From: Limnohabitans sp.
GTDB taxonomy: Bacteria > Pseudomonadota > Gammaproteobacteria > Burkholderiales > Burkholderiaceae_C
Length of the DNA: 7,538 bases
NCBI GenBank assembly: GCA_018883305.1
Contig: VEQI01000161.1
Span: 1-7,538, forward strand
Reading direction: 5' to 3'
The notes below the pieces were generated by a model. The model did no database searches. It saw only the letters and a program-made list of their open reading frames with translations, and had not been told where the DNA came from. A program made the position numbers and the translations under genes. How positions within the stretch are numbered: position 1 is the stretch's first letter; each line of letters begins with the position of its first letter. This document shows positions 1-5,820 of the stretch, one piece after another.

Positions 1-516
1 GTGATCTGGGGCGTGGTGGGCGGGCATCACACTCGCTTTCGTCATTTCGTGCCAAGCCCCTCCGGCGTCTGGCGTGCCTGGCGTACCGCGCATCAACCCA
101 GCCTGGGACATAACCCCCTGGGCGCCTTGTCCGTGCTGGCGATGCTGTTGGTGTTGAGCCTGCAAGCCACCAGTGGCCTGTTCAGTGACGATGAGATTGC
201 TTTCAGTGGCCCCTTGAGCGCGCAGGTCTCGTCTGCCCTGGTGAGTCTGGCCACCTGGTATCACAAGTCCGTTGGCAAGCGCGCACTGATCGGTCTGGTG
301 CTGCTGCATGTGTTGGCCATCGTCTATTACCGCTGGCGATATCGCGAGTCGCTGGTACCGCCCATGGTTGTCGGTGACAAATCGGTGGAGGCAACGCAAG
401 CCGCCAGCGCCCCGTCGTCCCTGGACGGTCCGCGCCAGCGCTTGCACGCCTTATGGTGGCTGGTGGTGTGCGGCGTGCTGGTGACCTGTCTGGTGCGTTT
501 TGGAGAGGGCTCATGA
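1..516 (+). CDS. cytochrome b561-like membrane protein, 3' part
   Basis: This is the C-terminal part of a cytochrome b561 / Ni-Fe-hydrogenase b-type-subunit-like protein, a heme-b inner-membrane electron carrier. The frame is open at the left edge. The GTG at position 1 encodes an internal Val in a WG(V/F)VG-type segment usually preceded by the first membrane helices, so the true start lies outside. Residues are numbered from the edge. A GHNPLG motif (36-41) leads into a hydrophobic helix (about 42-61). A loop with H88 precedes a second helix (about 94-110) containing H103 in LLHVLAIVYY. The family-like stretch LVPPMVVGDK follows (118-127), then a last helix (about 149-167). H37, H88 and H103 are candidate heme ligands by family analogy. 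The stop overlaps the following acetyltransferase start by 4 nt (ATGA), suggesting co-transcription. The redox partner is not visible. Confidence 0.8.
   Translation: MIWGVVGGHHTRFRHFVPSPSGVWRAWRTAHQPSLGHNPLGALSVLAMLLVLSLQATSGLFSDDEIAFSGPLSAQVSSALVSLATWYHKSVGKRALIGLVLLHVLAIVYYRWRYRESLVPPMVVGDKSVEATQAASAPSSLDGPRQRLHALWWLVVCGVLVTCLVRFGEGS
502..509 (+). promoter_or_regulatory. Shine-Dalgarno of the GNAT gene
   Basis: GGAGAGGG lies just before the ATG at 513, inside the end of the upstream cytochrome gene. It favours the ATG at 513 over an in-frame GTG at 453, which would give a 20-residue N-terminal extension lying inside the cytochrome coding region. Confidence 0.7.
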
Positions 517-1004
517 GTGCACGTCCTCAGTTGGAAATCATTCAACCGACCAGCCCGGACGAGCTGGCAGCGACCGCAGAATTGTTCATGGAATATGCCA
601 CTAGCCTAGGCATTGACCTGTCTTTCCAGAACTTTGCTGCCGAGCTGGCCGAGTTGCCTGGCTTGTATGCACCGCCCCGTGGTGCCTTGTTGCTGGCACT
701 GGCCGATGGTCAAGTGGCTGGTTGCTGCGCCCTGCGGCCGCTGGATGAGTCGGACGAGCCGAATGCCAGCGAGATGAAGCGCTTGTATGTGCGGCCGGCT
801 TTTCGCCGCTTCGGGTTGGGTCGCTTGCTGGTGGAGGCCACGCTAGACGCGGGGCGTCGGGCGGGCTATGCCGCCATCCTGCTAGACACCCTGGACGACA
901 TGGAGGCCGCTCGTACCCTGTACGAGGACCTCGGTTTTGAAGAGGTGCCCCCCTACTATCACAACCCGATCGCCGGGGCGCACTATCTTCGTGTGCTGCT
1001 GTGA
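513..1004 (+). CDS. GNAT-family N-acetyltransferase
   Basis: A 163-residue single-domain GNAT protein, predicted to be cytosolic, that would transfer acetyl from acetyl-CoA to an amine; the substrate cannot be read from the sequence. Motif A spans about residues 88-120: the strand EMKRLYVRP followed by the acetyl-CoA pyrophosphate-binding loop RRFGLG (98-103) and a helix ending RRAGY. Motif B-like sequence follows: LLDTLDDMEAARTLYEDLGF (123-142), then EEVPPYYHNP (143-152), typical of the family C terminus. The start at 513 is chosen for its Shine-Dalgarno and its ATGA overlap with the upstream gene. The stop TGA (1002-1004) directly abuts the stop of the convergent peroxiredoxin gene, with no terminator between. 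The family call is firm; the specific function is unknown. Confidence 0.88.
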   Translation: MSARPQLEIIQPTSPDELAATAELFMEYATSLGIDLSFQNFAAELAELPGLYAPPRGALLLALADGQVAGCCALRPLDESDEPNASEMKRLYVRPAFRRFGLGRLLVEATLDAGRRAGYAAILLDTLDDMEAARTLYEDLGFEEVPPYYHNPIAGAHYLRVLL

Positions 1005-1511
1005 TCAGCCCTTGGCCTGCGCCAACATGGTGGCGGCGTCGCTGACCTCGAACTTGCCAGGGCCCTCGACGTTGAGCGTCACAACCTTGCCGTTCTTCAC
1101 CAGCATGGAATAACGGTTGCTGCGCACGCCCATCCCGCGAGCCGTCAGGTCCAGGGTGAGGCCCACGGCCTTGGTGAACTCGGCGCTGCCGTCGCCCAGC
1201 ATGCGCACCTTGCCCACCGACTTCTGATCACGTGCCCAGGCACCCATCACGAAAGCGTCATTCACACTCACGCACCAGATCTCATCGACACCAGCAGCTT
1301 TGAGGGCGGCCTGATGCTCCACGTAGCCCGGCACGTGCTTGGCCGAGCAGGTGGGCGTGAAAGCCCCAGGCAGCGCAAACAGGGCGATGGTCTTGCCCGC
1401 ACTGGCTTTGGCCACATCGACCGGGTTGGGGCCAATGCTGCAGCCTTCGCCTTCCACATCCGAGTATTCCATCAGGGTGGCATTAGGCAGGGTATCTCCG
1501 ACTTTGATCAT
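1005..1511 (-). CDS. Prx5-type atypical 2-Cys or 1-Cys peroxiredoxin
   Basis: A 168-residue thioredoxin-fold peroxidase predicted to reduce H2O2 and organic hydroperoxides in the cytosol. The active-site loop PGAFTPTCS places the peroxidatic cysteine at C55, with T52 as its usual partner, and R133 in SNRYSMLV matches the conserved catalytic arginine. Other Prx5/AhpE-like hallmarks are GCSIGPNPVDV (23-33), the VSVNDAFVMGAW segment (81-92) and the GPGKFEVSDA tail (150-159). Two further cysteines (C24, C80) are present; whether one resolves the sulfenate is unclear, and the reductant (glutaredoxin or thioredoxin) cannot be told. The ATG at 1511 has a good AGAGGAG Shine-Dalgarno. An upstream in-frame start at 1574 would run through the terminator hairpin and is rejected. 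The gene follows the ribosomal protein block on the same strand but behind an intrinsic terminator; I found no convincing promoter in the short gap. Confidence 0.93.
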   Translation of the reverse strand: MIKVGDTLPNATLMEYSDVEGEGCSIGPNPVDVAKASAGKTIALFALPGAFTPTCSAKHVPGYVEHQAALKAAGVDEIWCVSVNDAFVMGAWARDQKSVGKVRMLGDGSAEFTKAVGLTLDLTARGMGVRSNRYSMLVKNGKVVTLNVEGPGKFEVSDAATMLAQAKG

Positions 1512-1516
1512 GTTGA

Positions 1517-1523
1517 CTCCTCT
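1517..1523 (-). promoter_or_regulatory. Shine-Dalgarno of the peroxiredoxin gene
   Basis: AGAGGAG on the minus strand, 5 nt before the ATG at 1511. It decides the start in favour of MIKVGDTLP. Confidence 0.8.
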
Positions 1524-1534
1524 TGGGGTTGGCA

Positions 1535-1553
1535 CGCACAGCCCTGCTGTGCG
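1535..1553 (-). promoter_or_regulatory. hairpin in the peroxiredoxin leader
   Basis: A perfect 7-bp inverted repeat, CGCACAG and CTGTGCG, with a 5-nt loop. On the minus strand it begins 1 nt after the U tract of the preceding terminator and ends 11 nt before the peroxiredoxin Shine-Dalgarno. It has no U tract of its own, so it is not a second simple terminator. It could be a leader structure, a protein-binding dyad or chance. Confidence 0.4.
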
Positions 1554-1554
1554 C

Positions 1555-1587
1555 AAAAAAAAACGACCCACCATTGTGGGTCGTTTT
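1555..1587 (-). terminator. intrinsic terminator after rpsQ
   Basis: A perfect 12-bp inverted repeat (arms 1560-1571 and 1576-1587, 4-nt loop) with core CGACCCAC/GTGGGTCG. In minus-strand sense it is followed by nine consecutive T's (1563-1555), four of which also lie in the stem. It starts 32 nt after the rpsQ stop and should end the rplC-rpsQ transcript. Read from the plus strand the same stem is followed by only four T's, so it may also weakly stop transcripts coming from the acetyltransferase side. Confidence 0.88.
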
Positions 1588-1619
1588 GGATAGCCTTGCA
1601 GCGTACCGGGTCGTGAAAC

Positions 1620-1889
1620 TCAGACGGCAGCGGCCTTTTCCACCAAGCGGGTCGCGACCCAGTTCTTGGTTTTGGAAATCGGACGGCTCTCGGTGATCTC
1701 GATGACATCACCCAGATGGAACTCGCCCTTTTCGTCGTGCGCGTGGTACTTGCTCGACTTGCCCACGATCTTGCCGTAGAGCGCGTGCTTGACGCGGCGC
1801 TCGACGAGCACGGTCACGGTCTTGGCGCGCTTGTCGCTGACCACCTTGCCAATCAAGGTGCGCTTGAGGGATTTTTTAGCTTCCGTCAT
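1620..1889 (-). CDS. rpsQ: 30S ribosomal protein S17
   Basis: An 89-residue S17, a primary 16S rRNA-binding protein of the 30S body (84 residues in E. coli). The OB-fold sequence begins LIGKVVSDKRAKTVTV (12-27). The family signature GDVIEITESRPISKTK (60-75) is intact, followed by a short alanine-rich end. The ATG at 1889 is chosen over the GTG six bases upstream because that GTG overlaps the Shine-Dalgarno itself. This is the last gene of the ribosomal protein block: rpmC ends 9 nt upstream and a strong terminator lies 32 nt downstream. In the E. coli arrangement rplN would follow; here it does not. Confidence 0.97.
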   Translation of the reverse strand: MTEAKKSLKRTLIGKVVSDKRAKTVTVLVERRVKHALYGKIVGKSSKYHAHDEKGEFHLGDVIEITESRPISKTKNWVATRLVEKAAAV

Positions 1890-1894
1890 GGTCA

Positions 1895-1900
1895 CTCCTT
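1895..1900 (-). promoter_or_regulatory. Shine-Dalgarno of rpsQ
   Basis: AAGGAG lies 5 nt before the ATG at 1889 and overlaps the rpmC stop codon (1899-1901). The in-frame GTG at 1895-1893 begins on the last base of this site, so it cannot be the initiator. This fixes the S17 N terminus as MTEAKK. Confidence 0.8.
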
Positions 1901-2093
1901 ACTTGGCGGCTTGCTTTTCAGCAAGAATGGTCTTGGCACGTGCAATGCTGCGACGCGTGGAGCGCAGCTGGGACGTGTTGTTGAGTTGTTGCGTGGCTTT
2001 TTGCATGCGCAGACCGAAGTGGGCCTTTTGCAGGTCCTTGACTTCGGCTTGCAAGCCGGCTTCGTCTTTTTGGCGCAGTTCAGCAGCTTTCAT
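1899..2093 (-). CDS. rpmC: 50S ribosomal protein L29
   Basis: A 64-residue L29 (63 in E. coli), the small two-helix protein at the base of the large subunit near the tunnel exit, next to L23. The family pattern is clear: an N-terminal helix with ELRQKDEAGLQ, the central LRMQKATQQLNNTSQLR segment and the RRSIARAKTIL helix (47-57). The start is preceded by AGGAGA at a normal distance. Gaps are 14 nt to rplP upstream and 9 nt to rpsQ downstream. Confidence 0.97.
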   Translation of the reverse strand: MKAAELRQKDEAGLQAEVKDLQKAHFGLRMQKATQQLNNTSQLRSTRRSIARAKTILAEKQAAK

Positions 2094-2107
2094 GGTGTTC
2101 TCCTGAG

Positions 2108-2524
2108 TTACTGGCCGAGCATGCGGGCCACGAAGGTGGTGCGCAACGGCAGCTTGGCAGCGGCCAAACGAAAGGCCTCACGGGCCAGCTCTTCGGACAC
2201 CCCCACGATTTCGTAGAGGACCTTGCCCGGCTGGATTTCGGCCACGTAGTACTCGGGGTTGCCTTTACCGTTACCCATACGCACTTCAGCAGGCTTTTGG
2301 GAAATCGGCTTGTCAGGGAACACGCGAATCCAGATACGGCCACCACGCTTGACGTGACGGGAAATGGCGCGACGGGCCGATTCGATCTGACGAGCTGTCA
2401 GACGGCCACGGTCGGTGGACTTCAAACCGAAGTCACCGAAGGCCACGGAGTTGCCACGGGTGGCAATACCGGTGTTACGGCCTTTTTGCTCTTTGCGGTA
2501 TTTACGGCGTGCTGGTTGCAGCAT
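2108..2524 (-). CDS. rplP: 50S ribosomal protein L16
   Basis: A 138-residue L16 (136 in E. coli), which sits near the peptidyl-transferase centre and the A-site tRNA and is a late 50S assembly protein. Visible hallmarks are the N terminus MLQPARRKYRKEQKGRN, GRLTARQIESARRAI (40-54), IWIRVFPDKP (64-73), VRMGNGKGNPEYYVA (81-95) and the ending AAAKLPLRTTFV. R82 aligns with E. coli Arg81, the residue hydroxylated by the YcfD oxygenase there; whether this host has that enzyme is unknown. The Shine-Dalgarno AAGGAGA (2537-2531) lies inside the end of rpsC, only 2 nt separate the genes, and coupling is likely. Confidence 0.98.
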   Translation of the reverse strand: MLQPARRKYRKEQKGRNTGIATRGNSVAFGDFGLKSTDRGRLTARQIESARRAISRHVKRGGRIWIRVFPDKPISQKPAEVRMGNGKGNPEYYVAEIQPGKVLYEIVGVSEELAREAFRLAAAKLPLRTTFVARMLGQ

Positions 2525-2526
2525 GC

Positions 2527-3414
2527 TTATTCTCCTTGACCGTCCGCAGCCGTGCCAGTGGCTGAGGGCGCGGCAACCTTGCGGACGCGCTTGACGGTGG
2601 TTTTGGGGGCATCCTGAGCCTCGGCAGGCTTATCGCTGCCATCGGAGGGTGCGGCATTGGTGCCAGCGCCACGGCGGGGAGCGCCACGGCCAGCACGGTC
2701 GGGACCCGGACGACCGTCACGACGCGGACCGCGCGGACGACGCTCATCTTCGGGACGGGCTTCAGTGACCACGGGCGCATCGTTGCGGCCCAGGGTGTCA
2801 CCCTTGTAGACCCACACCTTGACGCCAATGACGCCGTAGGTGGTTTTGGCTTCGGAGAAGCCGTAGTCGATGTCGGCACGCAGGGTGTGCAGGGGCACAC
2901 GACCTTCGCGGTACCACTCGGTACGGGCAATCTCGATACCGTTCAGACGACCGGCCGACATGATCTTGATGCCCTGGGCACCCAGACGCATGGCGTTTTG
3001 CATGGCACGCTTCATGGCACGACGGAACATGATGCGCTTCTCGAGCTGCTGGGTGATGCTCTCGGCGATCAGCTGGGCATCGATTTCGGGCTTGCGCACT
3101 TCTTCGATGTTCACTGCGACGGGCACGCCCAGACGGCTGGCCAGTTCCTTCTTGAGGTTTTCGATGTCCTCGCCCTTCTTGCCGATCACCACGCCCGGAC
3201 GTGCCGAGAAGATGGTGATGCGGGCGTTCTTGGCGGGGCGCTCGATCAGCACGCGCGAAACGGCGGCGTTCTTGAGCTTGCCCTTGAGGTAGTCACGCAC
3301 CTCGATGTCTTCGGCCAGCATGCCGGCGAAGTCGCGGTTGCTCGCGTACCAGCGGCTGGCCCAGTTACGGCTGACCGACAGGCGGAAGCCGGTAGGATGG
3401 ATTTTCTGTCCCAT
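2527..3414 (-). CDS. rpsC: 30S ribosomal protein S3 with long C-terminal tail
   Basis: A 295-residue S3, a 30S head protein at the mRNA entry channel (233 residues in E. coli). The start MGQKIHPTGFRL is the canonical N terminus. A type II KH domain is marked by GVVIGKKGEDI (74-84), and the C-domain runs through LNGIEIARTEWYREGRVPLH (157-176) and GVIGVKVWVYKGD (194-206). Beyond about residue 215 comes a low-complexity extension of some 80 residues. It has an Arg/Gly/Pro-rich part (about 224-251), an Ala/Asp/Glu/Lys part, a basic patch TVKRVRKV (273-280) and an Ala/Gly/acidic end. Upstream in-frame start codons lie within rplV and are not used. The ribosome-binding site is weak: no GGAG, only AAGG about 12 nt from the ATG. 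The gap to rplV is 16 nt. Confidence 0.97.
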   Translation of the reverse strand: MGQKIHPTGFRLSVSRNWASRWYASNRDFAGMLAEDIEVRDYLKGKLKNAAVSRVLIERPAKNARITIFSARPGVVIGKKGEDIENLKKELASRLGVPVAVNIEEVRKPEIDAQLIAESITQQLEKRIMFRRAMKRAMQNAMRLGAQGIKIMSAGRLNGIEIARTEWYREGRVPLHTLRADIDYGFSEAKTTYGVIGVKVWVYKGDTLGRNDAPVVTEARPEDERRPRGPRRDGRPGPDRAGRGAPRRGAGTNAAPSDGSDKPAEAQDAPKTTVKRVRKVAAPSATGTAADGQGE

Positions 3415-3430
3415 GGTTCTTACAGGCCTT

Positions 3431-3760
3431 TCAGTTGCCAACCGTCACGTACACATGGCACGTGGGCTTGCTGATACGGTTACCACGGCCTTTGGCGCGG
3501 GCGGTGAAACGCTTGAGGGTGGCTCCCTGCTCGACGTAGATGGTCTTGACCTTCAACTCGTCGATGTCGGCACCGTCGTTATGCTCGGCGTTGGCGATGG
3601 CCGACTCGAGCACTTTCTTGACGATACCAGCGGCTTTCTTCTGGGTGAAGTTCAGGATGTTCAGAGCCTGATCCACCTTCTTGCCACGGATGAGGTCGGC
3701 CACCAGACGGCCCTTATCGACCGACAGGCGAACGCCACGGAGGACTGCACGTGTTTCCAT
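3431..3760 (-). CDS. rplV: 50S ribosomal protein L22
   Basis: A 109-residue L22 (110 in E. coli), an early 23S rRNA-binding protein whose extended beta-hairpin lines the nascent-peptide tunnel and is a classical site of macrolide-resistance mutations. Visible features are GVRLSVDKGRLVADLIRGK (9-27), the helix KKAAGIVKKVLESAIANAEHN and the hairpin/signature TARAKGRGNRISKPTCHVYV (87-106). Nothing in the hairpin looks inserted or deleted. The start has a GGGAGAG Shine-Dalgarno. The gap to rpsS is 12 nt. Confidence 0.98.
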   Translation of the reverse strand: METRAVLRGVRLSVDKGRLVADLIRGKKVDQALNILNFTQKKAAGIVKKVLESAIANAEHNDGADIDELKVKTIYVEQGATLKRFTARAKGRGNRISKPTCHVYVTVGN

Positions 3761-3772
3761 TGTGTCTCTCCC

Positions 3773-4051
3773 TTACTTCTTCTGGACTTTTTTGTCCGCA
3801 GGGTGACCCTTGAAGGTGCGCGTCAGGGCGAATTCGCCCAGCTTGTGGCCCACCATCTGGTCGGTGATGTAGACCGGCACGTGCTGCTTGCCGTTGTGCA
3901 CGGCGATCGTCAGACCGATGAACTCGGGCAGGATCATGGAGCGACGCGACCAGGTCTTGATCGGCTTTTTGTCCTTGGTGGTCACGGCCTTGTCGACCTT
4001 GGCCACCAGGTGATGGTCAACAAACGGACCCTTTTTGAGTGAACGAGTCAT
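3773..4051 (-). CDS. rpsS: 30S ribosomal protein S19
   Basis: A 92-residue S19, the same length as in E. coli. It lies in the 30S head, pairs with S13 and contacts the A-site finger and tRNA. The sequence is fully canonical: MTRSLKKGPFVD, KTWSRRSMILPEFIG (32-46), VHNGKQHVPVYIT (51-63) and MVGHKLGEFALTRTFKGH (66-83), with a basic tail. It begins 10 nt after the rplB stop, with an AAGGGG-type ribosome-binding site. Confidence 0.98.
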   Translation of the reverse strand: MTRSLKKGPFVDHHLVAKVDKAVTTKDKKPIKTWSRRSMILPEFIGLTIAVHNGKQHVPVYITDQMVGHKLGEFALTRTFKGHPADKKVQKK

Positions 4052-4061
4052 TTGTTACCCC

Positions 4062-4886
4062 TTACTTCTTGCGGCGCGACACAATCATGACTTGTGTGCG
4101 CTTGTTGTTACGGGTGCGATAACCCTTGGTCAGGTTGCCCCAGGGGTCGACAGCATGACGGCCTTCGCCGGTGCGGCCTTCACCACCACCGTGCGGGTGG
4201 TCGATCGGGTTCATGGCCACGCCGCGCACGGTCGGGCGAATGCCCATCCAGCGCTTGACGCCGGCCTTGCCGAGTTGGCGCAGGCTGTGTTCTTCGTTGG
4301 CCACTTCACCAATGGTGGCGCGGCACTCGATGTGGATCTTGCGCACTTCGCCCGAACGCATACGCACCTGAGCGTAGGTACCTTCACGGGCCAGCAGCGT
4401 GGCCGAGGTGCCAGCGGAACGGGCGATTTGCGCGCCCTTGCCGATTTGCAGCTCGATGCAGTGAATGGTGGAACCCACGGGGATGTTGCGGATGGGCAGC
4501 GTGTTGCCTGCGCGGATCGGGGCTTCGGCACCGCTCATGAGCGTTGCACCGACTTCCAGACCACGCGGCGCAATGATGTAGCGACGCTCGCCGTCGGCAT
4601 AGCACACCAGCGCGATGTGGGCCGTGCGGTTCGGGTCGTACTCGATGCGCTCAACCTTGGCGGGAATGCCGTCCTTGTTGCGCTTGAAGTCCACCACACG
4701 GTAGTGGTGCTTGTGACCACCGCCCTTGTGACGGGTGGTGATGTGACCGTTGTTGTTGCGACCGGCCTTCTGGAACTGAGGCTCCAGCAGCGGCGCATAG
4801 CCCTCGCCCTTGTGCAGGTGGTCACGTGAGACCTTGACCACGGCGCGCTGGCCGGGGGAGGTCGGTTTCATTTTGATGACAGCCAT
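4062..4886 (-). CDS. rplB: 50S ribosomal protein L2
   Basis: A 274-residue L2 (273 in E. coli), one of the most conserved large-subunit proteins, needed for subunit association and peptidyl-transferase function. Landmarks are GRNNNGHITTRHKGGGHKHHYR (42-63), the SH3-like middle domain with GSTIHCIEL (138-146) and VAMNPIDHPHGGGEGRT (223-239). H230 corresponds to the His229 implicated in E. coli activity. The ending is TRNNKRTQVMIVSRRKK. It starts 2 nt after the rplW stop. Its GGGGAGG Shine-Dalgarno lies inside rplW about 10 nt from the ATG, slightly long, consistent with coupled translation. Confidence 0.99.
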   Translation of the reverse strand: MAVIKMKPTSPGQRAVVKVSRDHLHKGEGYAPLLEPQFQKAGRNNNGHITTRHKGGGHKHHYRVVDFKRNKDGIPAKVERIEYDPNRTAHIALVCYADGERRYIIAPRGLEVGATLMSGAEAPIRAGNTLPIRNIPVGSTIHCIELQIGKGAQIARSAGTSATLLAREGTYAQVRMRSGEVRKIHIECRATIGEVANEEHSLRQLGKAGVKRWMGIRPTVRGVAMNPIDHPHGGGEGRTGEGRHAVDPWGNLTKGYRTRNNKRTQVMIVSRRKK

Positions 4887-4888
4887 GA

Positions 4889-5203
4889 TTACGCAGCCTC
4901 CCCAGACAGGTTCAGCTCTTGACCGGGCTTGAGCGTCACATAGGCCTTGCGCACGTTGTCACGGCGACCCACGGAGCGGCCAAAACGCTTGGTCTTGCCT
5001 TTGGTGTTGACCACCGACACGCCCTTGACCTCGACCTTGAACATCAGTTCAACAGCGGCCTTGATTTCGGGCTTGGTGGCGTTTTGCAGGACTTTGAAGG
5101 TGACCGCATTGCTTTTTTCCGCAACCATGGTGGCCTTTTCGGACACGATGGGGGCGACCAGCACCTGCATCAGACGGCCTTCGTCAAATTTGGGGGCGCT
5201 CAT
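4889..5203 (-). CDS. rplW: 50S ribosomal protein L23
   Basis: A 104-residue L23 (100 in E. coli), located at the tunnel exit where trigger factor and SRP dock. The VLVAPIVSEK segment (14-23) carries E22, which aligns with E. coli Glu18, the trigger-factor contact. The rest matches the family: NAVTFKVLQNATKPEIKAAVELMFKV (32-57, written as two adjoining blocks, 32-45 and 46-57), then KGKTKRFGRSVGRR (68-81). The start ATG overlaps the rplD stop as ATGA (4 nt). An AAGGAGA Shine-Dalgarno (5217-5211) lies 7 nt before it. An internal Met at residue 12 is less likely because it would remove the usual N-terminal lead-in. Confidence 0.97.
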   Translation of the reverse strand: MSAPKFDEGRLMQVLVAPIVSEKATMVAEKSNAVTFKVLQNATKPEIKAAVELMFKVEVKGVSVVNTKGKTKRFGRSVGRRDNVRKAYVTLKPGQELNLSGEAA

Positions 5204-5820
5204 GCGAACATCTCCTTGAGTTGGTCCATGGCAGCCTTGGTCACCAGCACCTTTTTGTAGTGCACCAGCGACAGCGGATCCGCGTAACGCGTCTCGAGCA
5301 CCAGCACGTTGGGCAGGTTGCGCGAGGCGAGGTACAGGTTGTCATCGACCTCATCGGCGATCACCAGCACCGAGTCCAGGCTCATGGCCTTGAACTTGGC
5401 AGCCAGCAGCTTGGTCTTGGGGGCGTCAACCTTGAAGGAGTCGACCACCGCCAGACGGCCTTCACGGGCCAGCTGCGAGAAGATGGAGGCCATGCCGGCG
5501 CGGTACATCTTCTTGTTGATCTTTTGGGTGAAATTCTCTTCCGGGCTGTTCGGGAAGATGCGACCGCCTCCGCGCCACAGCGGCGAGGACGTCATACCGG
5601 CGCGAGCGCGGCCAGTGCCTTTTTGGCGGAACGGCTTTTTGGTGGAGTGCTTGACCTGCTCACGGTCTTTCTGAGCACGGGTGCCCTGGCGAGCGTTGGC
5701 CTGATAGGCGACAACGATCTGGTGCACCAGGTCTTCGTTGTACTCGCGACCGAACACGGTCTCGGGTGCATCGATCTTGGCGGCGGCTTGGCCTTGTTCG
5801 TTGAGGAGTTCGAGCTGCAT
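5200..5820 (-). CDS. rplD: 50S ribosomal protein L4
   Basis: A 206-residue L4 (201 in E. coli), an early assembly protein. Its long internal loop reaches into the peptide tunnel; here it is the basic stretch including KHSTKKPFRQKGTGRARAG (57-75) and PLWRGGGRIFPN (80-91). The globular part includes the C-terminal LPNVLVLETRYADPLSLVHY region. In E. coli L4 also represses its own operon through the leader upstream of rpsJ; here rpsJ is separated from rplD's unit by a terminator, so any such control would have to act on the rplC leader. The start overlaps the rplC stop by one base (TGATG), with an AAGGGAG site 7 nt upstream inside rplC. Confidence 0.98.
   Translation of the reverse strand: MQLELLNEQGQAAAKIDAPETVFGREYNEDLVHQIVVAYQANARQGTRAQKDREQVKHSTKKPFRQKGTGRARAGMTSSPLWRGGGRIFPNSPEENFTQKINKKMYRAGMASIFSQLAREGRLAVVDSFKVDAPKTKLLAAKFKAMSLDSVLVIADEVDDNLYLASRNLPNVLVLETRYADPLSLVHYKKVLVTKAAMDQLKEMFA

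Noticed and set aside
1512..1574. Upstream in-frame start for the peroxiredoxin gene
   Set aside because: It would be translated through the rpsQ terminator and the second hairpin, and the family N terminus begins at MIKVGD.
1600..1619. Possible promoter in the rpsQ-terminator gap for the peroxiredoxin gene
   Set aside because: The best pairing (a TTTCAC with a TATCC-type box) matches consensus poorly and the transcript would run straight into the terminator.
1890..1895. GTG start for rpsQ two codons upstream of the ATG
   Set aside because: The GTG overlaps the AAGGAG Shine-Dalgarno, so ribosomes cannot start there; the ATG at 1889 is properly spaced.
3305..4829. Long plus-strand frames antisense to rpsC-rplV-rpsS (3305-4042) and rplB (4035-4829)
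   Set aside because: The opposite strand encodes unmistakable S3, L22, S19 and L2; these frames are codon-bias shadows without Shine-Dalgarno sites or recognisable domains.
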